Assembly: GCA_964498785.1 (NCBI GenBank) | Contig: CAZCJL010000116.1 | Span: forward strand, 1-20,330 | Length of the DNA: 20,330 nucleotides | Origin: Mariaggregatimicrobium sp964498785 | GTDB taxonomy: Bacteria; Zhuqueibacterota; Zhuqueibacteria; Thermofontimicrobiales; Thiofontviventaceae | Reading direction: 5' to 3' | Part shown: positions 14,404-20,330 of the stretch, in pieces | Numbering within the stretch: position 1 is the first letter of the stretch | How the letters are laid out: every line of letters begins with the position of its first letter | Translations under genes and position numbers: made by a program | Notes under the pieces: model-generated | What the model was told of the DNA's origin: nothing | Seen by the model: the letters and a program-made list of their open reading frames with translations, nothing else | The model's database searches: none

Positions 14404-15813
14404 TTAAATATGAACTGCCTCATCATAAGCGGCAGACGCCGCTTCCATAATCGCTTCGGAAAGTGTAGGATGCGCATGAATTGTCTTCATAAGATCACGC
14501 CCATTTATCTTACTATTCTTAACAACACTAAGTTCATTTATCAACTCCGTTGCCTCTGCATGAATAATATGCGCTCCGAGCAATTCATCTGAATTCGCGT
14601 CGTAAATTAATTTCACCAGCCCGGTACTTTCACCCAGTGCCAGCGACTTACCATTCGCCTGAAACGGAAAACGGCCGATTTTTATTTTCCCGTACTTTTC
14701 CTCTGCTTTCGTCTCTGTCAATCCGATACTGGCAACCTGGGGATCACAATATGTACAGGCAGGAATACTATTATAATCCAGTGGTTTTGCAGATATTCCA
14801 GCGAGTTGCTCTGCAACGTAAATTCCTTCTGCAGAAGCAACGTGTGCCAGCCAGGGGGGGCCGATGATATCGCCAATCGCGTAAATATTTTCAACATCAG
14901 TTTGAAGTTTTGAATTCACTTTTATCCAGCTTTTTTCAACCCGGATGCCAACATCCTCAAATCCCATTTCTTCATAATTTCCCTGCACACCAATGGCAAC
15001 AAGCGCCACATCAGCTTTAAGTGATTCACCGGAATTGTCTGAATTTTCAGTCGAAATTGAAACGTTAACACTGGTTTCTGAAACATCAATATTCTGAACC
15101 CGACTATTGGTATGAATTTTAACCTTCGCTTTTTTAAAAGACTTAGTTAAGATGTCGGTAATTTCTTCATCTTCGATCGGTAAAATAGAGGGCATCATTT
15201 CCACGATAGTGACTTTACAGCCTAATGCACTATAGAAATATGCAAACTCCACCCCGATCGCACCTGCACCGATAACAATCATGGTTTCTGGCAACTGATC
15301 GAGCGCCATGGCTTCTTTACTGCTAATAATCCGCTGTCCATCGAACGGTACGTTTGGTAAAGCGCGAGGTCGTGCGCCGGATGCAATAATAATATGCTTT
15401 GCTTTTAGTTCGTTAATTGGTGAATTATTCTCATCCAGGATTGTAATTTCTGTATTCGATGTCAGTTTACCATTTCCTTTAAATACCGTAATGTTATTTT
15501 TTTTTAATAGATATTCAACGCCTTTTGACAACCGACTGGCTGTGCGGCGACTTCGTTGAATAATTTTGGAAAAATCGAACGAAATATTTTCAGCAATCAG
15601 CCCAAAATCAGAACCTTTTGATAATGCACGGTACATTTCAGCACTTCTTAACAGCGCTTTTGTCGGGATGCATCCCCAGTTTAAACAAACACCTCCTATT
15701 TCATTCCGTTCAACAACTCCAACCCTCATTCCAAGTTGCGCAGCGCGAATTGCAGCCACATATCCACCAGGACCAGTTCCAAGAACAACAAAATCAAAAT
15801 TTGAAATAGACAT
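14404..15813 (-). CDS. lpdA: Dihydrolipoyl dehydrogenase (E3)
   Basis: This flavoenzyme re-oxidises dihydrolipoamide with NAD as acceptor and is the E3 part of pyruvate and 2-oxoglutarate dehydrogenases and of glycine cleavage. The FAD motif GTGPGG is at 12-17. The redox-active disulfide is Cys43/Cys48 in GGVCLNWGCIPTK. The NAD-binding GAGAIG lies at 181-186. The FAD block IYAIGDI is near 310, and the catalytic His448-Glu453 pair closes the chain in HAHPTLSE. Length 469 is typical. GAGGA precedes the ATG at suitable spacing. It lies 12 bp downstream of nfo and 26 bp upstream of lipA, so the lipoate-using enzyme and the lipoate-making enzyme are adjacent. Subunits E1 and E2 are not in the window. 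Confidence 0.96.
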   Translation of the reverse strand: MSISNFDFVVLGTGPGGYVAAIRAAQLGMRVGVVERNEIGGVCLNWGCIPTKALLRSAEMYRALSKGSDFGLIAENISFDFSKIIQRSRRTASRLSKGVEYLLKKNNITVFKGNGKLTSNTEITILDENNSPINELKAKHIIIASGARPRALPNVPFDGQRIISSKEAMALDQLPETMIVIGAGAIGVEFAYFYSALGCKVTIVEMMPSILPIEDEEITDILTKSFKKAKVKIHTNSRVQNIDVSETSVNVSISTENSDNSGESLKADVALVAIGVQGNYEEMGFEDVGIRVEKSWIKVNSKLQTDVENIYAIGDIIGPPWLAHVASAEGIYVAEQLAGISAKPLDYNSIPACTYCDPQVASIGLTETKAEEKYGKIKIGRFPFQANGKSLALGESTGLVKLIYDANSDELLGAHIIHAEATELINELSVVKNSKINGRDLMKTIHAHPTLSEAIMEAASAAYDEAVHI

Positions 15814-15825
15814 GTTATCCTCTTT

Positions 15826-16668
15826 CTAATTTTCAATTAATGAATTTAATAGATCTAAATTACGTTTAAAATTACTTATTTTTCCGGGAGTTTCTAAAAT
15901 TTTGGGAATATTGTAAAAGCGGGGATCGTTCATAAGTAAGCGGAAGGCTTCAACACCAATGAAGCCTTCCCCGATATTTTCATGTCGGTCGATCCGGGAA
16001 CCAAGTTCTTTTTTAGAATCATTGAGATGAAATGCCTTCAACTTGTCAAGTCCAATGATTCGATGGAACTCATCGAATGTTTTGTCATACGTCTTCAATG
16101 AACGAAAATCGTAACCTGCCGCAAACGCGTGAGCAGTATCAAAACAGACCCCGATACGACTTTGTTGGTCAATCTTCTCGATAATTTGAGCCAACTGTTC
16201 AAATGAATATCCAAGACTCGATCCCTGGCCGGCCGTATTTTCTAATAACAATTTTACTCTGTTATTAATTTCCTTGTCCAAGATTTCGTTAAGACTATCT
16301 GTTATTTTTCGAATACCTACTTTTTCACCGGAGTATTTGTGTGCCCCCGGATGAAAAACAAGGTATGGAATTTCTAGTTTTTCGGCCCGCCTTAATTCCA
16401 TGGAAAACAGATACTTTGATTTTTTTAGAACTTCCTGTTCCGGGCTACACAGATTAATCAAGTACGAATCATGAGCCAATACACAGCCGATGCTCGTTTT
16501 TTGTAGTTCCTCTTTAAAAAGACAAATTTGATTGGCTGTCAACTCTGGGAACTTCCACTGCATCTGGTTTTTCGTAAAAACCTGGATTGCAGTACAACCG
16601 ATTTGTTCACCACGTTGAGGCGCCTTATAGACGCCTCCGGCGATAGAAACATGCGAACCGAGTAACAT
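15826..16668 (-). CDS. nfo: Deoxyribonuclease IV (AP endonuclease IV)
   Basis: Endonuclease IV cuts DNA 5' of abasic sites and removes blocked 3' ends in base-excision repair, using three zinc ions in a TIM barrel. The 280-residue protein has the full set of expected ligands: His66 (AHDSYL), His106 (FHPGAH), Glu143 (LLENTAGQG), Asp177 and His180 (CFDTAHA), His214 (FHLNDSK), Asp227 and His229 (RIDRHENIG) and Glu259 (LETPG). The N terminus GSHVSIAGGV is typical. AAGGTG-like sequence precedes the ATG. It starts 18 bp after the sigma-factor stop codon and ends 12 bp before lpd, so it is probably within that operon. Confidence 0.96.
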   Translation of the reverse strand: MLLGSHVSIAGGVYKAPQRGEQIGCTAIQVFTKNQMQWKFPELTANQICLFKEELQKTSIGCVLAHDSYLINLCSPEQEVLKKSKYLFSMELRRAEKLEIPYLVFHPGAHKYSGEKVGIRKITDSLNEILDKEINNRVKLLLENTAGQGSSLGYSFEQLAQIIEKIDQQSRIGVCFDTAHAFAAGYDFRSLKTYDKTFDEFHRIIGLDKLKAFHLNDSKKELGSRIDRHENIGEGFIGVEAFRLLMNDPRFYNIPKILETPGKISNFKRNLDLLNSLIEN

Positions 16669-16686
16669 GAAACACCTTTACCATAA

Positions 16687-17547
16687 TTACCCCAAATACG
16701 GCTGTAATTTTTCCCTTCGATGGAGATAACGCAATTTACGAATTGCTTTATTTTTGATTTGTCGAATTCTCTCCCGACTTAAACTCATCATATTTCCAAT
16801 TTCCAACAACGTCAGGGGGCGCTCGCTATCCAAACCAAAATAAAGCCGAATCACTTTCGCTTCAGATTGCGAGAGAGAATCAAGCGCCGCTTTAATTTCG
16901 AACTTAAGCGATTCATCCAACAACTTACTATTTGGCGCTGTGAACTCATCGCTACTAATTCTTTCGATAAGGGGCTGGCTATCATCAAAATTCACAGATG
17001 TATCGTCAAGGGAGATTTCTTTACCCCAATAAATTAAGTTTTTATGCAGCTTCTGCAAATCCATATTCATTTCGTTTGCGATTTCCTCAAGTTCCGGTGG
17101 GCGACCAAGATTTTGTTTCATGTTCTCAAGCGTATTAATCATTTTTTGCAGAGACCAAATATGATTAATCGGCAATCGCACCAACCGGGAATGATTTGCC
17201 AAAGAACGTAAAATAGATTGCCTGATCCACCAAACCGCATACGAAATGAATTTAATCCCTCTGTTCGCATCAAATCTCCGAGCCGCTTCAATAAGTCCCA
17301 AGTTACCTTCACTGATCAATTCTTCAAAGGGCAATCCCTTGTCTTGATATTCTCTGGCAATAAAGACAACGAATTTTAGGTTGGATTTTACAAGCTTGCT
17401 AAGAGCCTCCTTGTTACCCTTTTTTATCTCAGTTGCTAATTCCTTCTCTTCTTCAGGGGTTAATGGAGGAATTTTGTCAATCTCAGACAAATATGTCGAG
17501 ATCGTATTTCTCGACTTTTTTATCTTATTTTCCTTACTATTATTCAA
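16687..17547 (-). CDS. RNA polymerase sigma-70 factor (RpoD/SigA-type, short form)
   Basis: The 286-residue protein has region 1.2 (about 16-48, TYLSEIDKIPPLTPEEE), region 2 (about 50-125) with the core-binding and -10-recognising block FISYAVWWIRQSI (100-112), region 3 (about 130-185) and region 4 (about 218-280) with the helix-turn-helix LLEIGNMMSLSRERIRQI. Region 1.1 is absent. Size and pattern resemble the primary sigma factors of Bacteroidota-like bacteria, but a group 2 sigma cannot be excluded. Translation begins at a TTG placed 7 bases after AGGGGTGAT, a good match to the 16S anti-Shine-Dalgarno; this start gives the usual N-terminal length. It appears to be the first gene of a sigma-nfo-lpd-lipA run. 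Confidence 0.93.
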   Translation of the reverse strand: MNNSKENKIKKSRNTISTYLSEIDKIPPLTPEEEKELATEIKKGNKEALSKLVKSNLKFVVFIAREYQDKGLPFEELISEGNLGLIEAARRFDANRGIKFISYAVWWIRQSILRSLANHSRLVRLPINHIWSLQKMINTLENMKQNLGRPPELEEIANEMNMDLQKLHKNLIYWGKEISLDDTSVNFDDSQPLIERISSDEFTAPNSKLLDESLKFEIKAALDSLSQSEAKVIRLYFGLDSERPLTLLEIGNMMSLSRERIRQIKNKAIRKLRYLHRREKLQPYLG

Positions 17548-17553
17548 TAAATA

Positions 17554-17561
17554 TCACCCCT
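17554..17561 (-). promoter_or_regulatory. Ribosome binding site that fixes the TTG start of the sigma factor
   Basis: On the minus strand aggggtga lies 6-7 bases before the TTG at 17547-17545. No ATG or GTG with a comparable site exists near the start of the conserved N terminus, so this site decides the start. Confidence 0.6.
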
Positions 17562-17612
17562 CAAAGATTATGATACATTTATTGATTATTAGTTAAACTG
17601 AATTATCAAACT

Positions 17613-17640
17613 ATATTATGTAACGTTTTAATTTTGTAAA
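17613..17640 (-). promoter_or_regulatory. Candidate promoter of the sigma-factor operon
   Basis: Minus strand TTTACA (17640-17635) and TAATAT (17618-17613) are 16 bases apart and resemble -35 and -10 boxes (5 of 6 and 4 of 6 matches to the E. coli consensus). In sequence this AT-rich such pairs arise by chance, so support is weak. The rest of the 390-bp gap 17548-17937 shows no gene, repeat or recognised RNA. Confidence 0.25.
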
Positions 17641-17937
17641 CGTTCGATTTTTTTAATATTATTTTCATGTTGTATTTAATTCAAATTGAAAACATTGCAT
17701 TTTTGTAACACAAATTTCATTGATGATCGGTTCACTTCTCTTGTACAGTTTCAAAAATAGCACCAAATGTGCCCGATTTTATAAAAATTGAAAAAGCAAC
17801 CATAAAAAAAGAATTCACTTGAAGATTAGCATATAATTTAGTGGATAAATATTTGAAGTCATCTACCATACACACGTTTATATTTTCCATCAAACAGAAA
17901 GGTTTTTTCATGGGAAGCGAAATGAAATATTAAATCT

Positions 17938-18780
17938 TCAAATTATCAGTTCCAAACCCTCCATGGCGGCTGAAACGATCATATTAGACTTTTGAGACGC
18001 CAAGTGAGATTGAAATTGGTTAATAATTTGATTAATTTCTTGATCCCCTCTTTCCGGATTATGATGGAAAAATATTAAATGCTTAACATTTGCATCTAAG
18101 CCAAGCCTTAAGGCCTGTTCATACGATGAATGGCCGAAACCAGAATTATTTGTCATCTCATTTTCGAGATATTGTGCATCATGTATTAGTACATCGGCAT
18201 TTCGACAAAAATCTACAAATTCCTGCCAGGTTGTTACTTTTCCATTCGGAGGTTCAAGCTCGTTATCTGTCATAATAACAACGGAGTGGTCAGTATCACT
18301 TACTTTAAAACCATAGGCAGTGCCCGGATGATTATTTTGAATAAAAGAAAATTTTGCCGTCCCAATCGTATATGTACCATTATTGATTTCTCTAAAAAAT
18401 ATTTTCGCTTTTAAATCATCGAAATTGATCGGAAAATATCGTGATTCCATCTGATTTGTTAAGATTTCCCTTAGTTTTTGATATGTTGGGGGGCAACCAT
18501 AAATATTTATTATAGTATTATGATTGTATGCAGGATTAAAAAAGGGAAATCCTTGAATATGATCCCAATGCGAATGGGACAAAAATAAATTCACTTTTTC
18601 TTTAATATTTCTCTTTTCAATATCTAATCCTAACTCTCGTATTCCTGTCCCCGCATCAAAAATGACGAGCGTATTATCATTCAATCGAAGCTCGATACAA
18701 GATGTGTTTCCACCGTAAACAACTGTATCCGGCCCCGGAGAAGGGATAGAACCTCGTGTGCCCCAGAACCTAAGTTTCAA
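17938..18780 (-). CDS. Metallo-beta-lactamase-fold hydrolase (RNase Z/PhnP-like branch)
   Basis: The 280-residue protein is an MBL-fold hydrolase. The N-terminal KLRFWGTRGSIPSPGP and GGNTSCIELR are typical of a branch of cytoplasmic phosphodiesterase-like members. The metal motif HSHWDH gives His69, His71, Asp73 and His74; His151 (NNHPGTAYGF), Asp172 (MTDNE) and His239 or His240 (FFHHNP) fit the remaining ligands, so a two-metal site seems complete. No receiver or cyclic-nucleotide domain is fused to it. The substrate is unknown; cyclic nucleotides, nucleic acid ends or phosphonate intermediates are possible. Translation starts at a TTG 7 bases after a perfect AGGAGG (18788-18793). Its stop codon lies 390 bp before the sigma-factor gene, so it is probably a separate transcript. 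Confidence 0.9.
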   Translation of the reverse strand: MKLRFWGTRGSIPSPGPDTVVYGGNTSCIELRLNDNTLVIFDAGTGIRELGLDIEKRNIKEKVNLFLSHSHWDHIQGFPFFNPAYNHNTIINIYGCPPTYQKLREILTNQMESRYFPINFDDLKAKIFFREINNGTYTIGTAKFSFIQNNHPGTAYGFKVSDTDHSVVIMTDNELEPPNGKVTTWQEFVDFCRNADVLIHDAQYLENEMTNNSGFGHSSYEQALRLGLDANVKHLIFFHHNPERGDQEINQIINQFQSHLASQKSNMIVSAAMEGLELII

Positions 18781-18787
18781 ATCTATG

Positions 18788-18793
18788 CCTCCT
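18788..18793 (-). promoter_or_regulatory. Strong Shine-Dalgarno site for a TTG start
   Basis: Perfect AGGAGG on the minus strand, 7 bases before TTG at 18780-18778. This supports the TTG as start of the MBL-fold hydrolase, which then begins with the conserved KLRFWGTRGS block. Confidence 0.7.
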
Positions 18794-19024
18794 CTTCATG
18801 TTGCAAATAGTCACTGTCAAAAAATTTAAATCCGTTTTATTTCCTTAAAAAAGTAAATAAAATAAAATACAAGAAATACACTACAATTATGTTTATACAC
18901 CACAATATGATAATCTCATTTTTAAATTATTAATTCATGAACTTAACATATATTTTAATATTTATTTTACAAATTTACTGTGCTCTTAATCACATTTAAC
19001 AACGAATGATTGTGTCTTGTTTAA

Positions 19025-19354
19025 TTAAAAGCTAATGATATGATCTGCATCTAATGCGATGGAATAAAAATCATCAAATTTACCGATTTCAACGCCATCA
19101 ACGATTACATTTTGTAAATTTCGGTTTTTAATGGAAAGCTTGCAGCCAAAAACTTTCACATTATGATCCCGCAAAGCTAATTTTAAATTTTTAGAGCTTC
19201 TGCCTCCTTTAACAAGATGATAGACACCATCTTCTACAAACCATAACGCGACCACTTTTACCGCATGTGTACCCGTCGCAATAGGTTGAAGTATAGAATC
19301 ATCGACCAATTCCCCTGTATGTTGCTTTGTGAAGATGTAAGCAGTCTTTTTCAT
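19025..19354 (-). CDS. DsrE/DsrF-like small protein
   Basis: The 109-residue protein fits the DsrE/TusD-like fold, small cytoplasmic proteins that carry sulfur or act as uncharacterised homologues. The pattern VKVVALWFVEDGVYHLVKGG, followed by LRDHNVKVFGCKLSIKNR and a closing ALDADHIISF, matches the alternating strand-helix plan of the family; Cys71 lies where several members have the sulfur-accepting cysteine. It has no signal peptide. GGGAG precedes the ATG. No dsr, tus or rhodanese partner is in the window, so a role in sulfur relay is only a possibility. Flanking gaps of 244 and 186 bp suggest it is transcribed alone; both are AT-rich, and I see nothing specific in them. Confidence 0.7.
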   Translation of the reverse strand: MKKTAYIFTKQHTGELVDDSILQPIATGTHAVKVVALWFVEDGVYHLVKGGRSSKNLKLALRDHNVKVFGCKLSIKNRNLQNVIVDGVEIGKFDDFYSIALDADHIISF

Positions 19355-19540
19355 GAGTCTCCCAATATTATTTTATTTGAATTGTGATATAATTTTTAAT
19401 TACGGCTTTCTTTCTCTGTGTATGTTTAGCCTTCGATTATCACTTATATTGGTACGGTATAATTCTTTAGTATAACTGTTTACAAAGTAGGTATCCATTA
19501 GCGAGATAAAAGTGAATACAAAGCTATTCAGAAGATGGAA

Positions 19541-20044
19541 TTACCAACTTTCTAAACAAAATTCACCACTTTTATAATAGATTTCAGCACCATAATCACT
19601 ACTAAAAGCAAAAGAAATAATAATGCGCGGTTTATTATCAATTTTGGTAAGATTGAAATTAACTGGAGGGACAAACACTTGTTGAAAAAACAACCTCCTG
19701 ACGCCTGTTTCCTGGCGCTCGAAAACGGCAATAAAATAAGGCCTTTTAATTTTTTCCTGCAATCCAGATTTTGATACTCCCGCGACAAAATACTCTGGTA
19801 TATTATTTTCGTTTAAATCCGCCAAAAGTTGTAGTTGACCGTTCGCTTCATCAAAAAATTGCTGCTGATATTCAGGCAGATCACTTTTTTCTAGCAAGCG
19901 GGATGTTCCTAATTCAGGCACATATAATTGAAAAAATTCCTCATTAAATTTTACTAAATTTTCATCTGGCGTCTTTTTATTACAAAAGAATGAAAATACT
20001 AATATTAATAAAAATAGCGCGTAAAAAATATTTTTTTCTACCAT
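19541..20044 (-). CDS. Small exported protein, possible lipoprotein, with a DxNxNxxxE loop
   Basis: I do not recognise the family. The 167-residue protein begins with a hydrophobic signal (about residues 5-20) followed by Cys21 and CNKK. The preceding FSFF is a poor lipobox, so lipidation is uncertain but export is likely. ADLNENNIPEYFVAG at 75-89 has acidic or Asn residues at 76, 78, 80 and 84, the spacing of calcium-binding loops found in FG-GAP/VCBS-type repeats (DxDxDGxxE). The remainder is a beta-rich pattern with a final FCLESW. Several tracts are hydrophobic and aromatic. AGGGGAT precedes the ATG at suitable spacing. Nothing in the neighbourhood suggests a pathway. Confidence 0.65.
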   Translation of the reverse strand: MVEKNIFYALFLLILVFSFFCNKKTPDENLVKFNEEFFQLYVPELGTSRLLEKSDLPEYQQQFFDEANGQLQLLADLNENNIPEYFVAGVSKSGLQEKIKRPYFIAVFERQETGVRRLFFQQVFVPPVNFNLTKIDNKPRIIISFAFSSDYGAEIYYKSGEFCLESW

Positions 20045-20278
20045 TTCTATCCCCTACGGCGAGGTTATAGTACAATTGAAATGAATTTTCAGTATTGATA
20101 CAGATATTGACCAATTTTAACATTGGTCTGAATTGCGTAACTCAAACACAAAATCTCAGCTTTCTGGCATAATGTAAGAAAATAAGATAAAAAATATTTA
20201 GATAAATGTCAAGCACATTTAAGACAAAGAAAAATCTTGACAATACAAGGATTATTTAGTATTTTAGGACATAATATT

Positions 20279-20330
20279 GTATCTTCTCAATATTTTATGG
20301 TAGATATGGGCGATTGCCTCTATGTCGTAT
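20279..20330 (-). repeat. 52-bp repeat, right copy of an inverted pair
   Basis: This is the reverse complement of 95-146 with two mismatches. It runs to the last base of the window, so the true repeat may be longer. The 234 bases between it and the exported-protein gene (20045-20278) are AT-rich and show no gene. Confidence 0.85.

Noticed and set aside
17548..17937. A small RNA or tRNA in the gap upstream of the sigma-factor gene
   Set aside because: No cloverleaf, T-loop word or strong hairpin is visible; the gap is uniformly AT-rich.
95..20330. The inverted end repeats as the termini of a 20-kb composite transposon or integrated element
   Set aside because: No transposase, integrase or att-like duplication is present, and the genes inside are core genes (glnA, lipA, lpd, nfo, sigma factor). 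Dispersed repeats explain the pair better.

Overview
The window looks like ordinary chromosomal DNA of a low-GC bacterium. The short sigma-70 factor without region 1.1, the type I glutamine synthetase, the Lon-like protease and the clear Shine-Dalgarno sites would fit a member of the wider FCB assemblage (Bacteroidota, Calditrichota, KSB1-like lineages). This placement is an inference from gene types and I hold it loosely. No rRNA, tRNA, CRISPR array, phage module or intact insertion sequence is visible.

Layout. Positions 1-284 hold repeats and no gene. Three plus-strand genes follow: an extended short-chain dehydrogenase/epimerase (285-1274), a PLP-dependent aminotransferase (1323-2564) and an M55-type D-aminopeptidase (2755-3558). 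They meet the minus-strand genes at a shared bidirectional terminator (3572-3607). Everything after that is on the minus strand. From low to high coordinate it holds: a secreted HExxH protein of unknown family; a small Rho_N-domain protein; a YceH/DUF480 protein; an ABC-F ATPase; glutamine synthetase; a Lon-like protease; a tandem universal stress protein; lipoyl synthase; dihydrolipoyl dehydrogenase; endonuclease IV; a sigma-70 factor; a metallo-beta-lactamase-fold hydrolase; a DsrE-like protein; and a small exported protein.

How genes may work together. Read in the direction of transcription, the sigma factor, nfo, lpd and lipA are 12-26 bp apart and look like one operon that joins transcription initiation, base-excision repair and lipoate-dependent metabolism. 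After a 115-bp gap come usp and the lon-like gene, 7 bp apart, a stress/proteolysis pair that ends at a hairpin (9996-10028). glnA stands alone behind a 437-bp gene-free gap. The plus-strand aminotransferase and D-aminopeptidase suit amino-acid or peptide use, but nothing proves they share a pathway.

The most distinctive non-coding content is a set of foldable intergenic repeats: a near-identical 52-bp inverted pair at the two ends of the window, a cloverleaf-like MITE-type element after the aminotransferase gene, a second candidate element with related ends near 4.9 kb, and a 160-bp interrupted palindrome upstream of glnA. I see no convincing new multi-gene system. The best leads for something undescribed are the HExxH exported protein, the Rho_N mini-protein and the repeat families.
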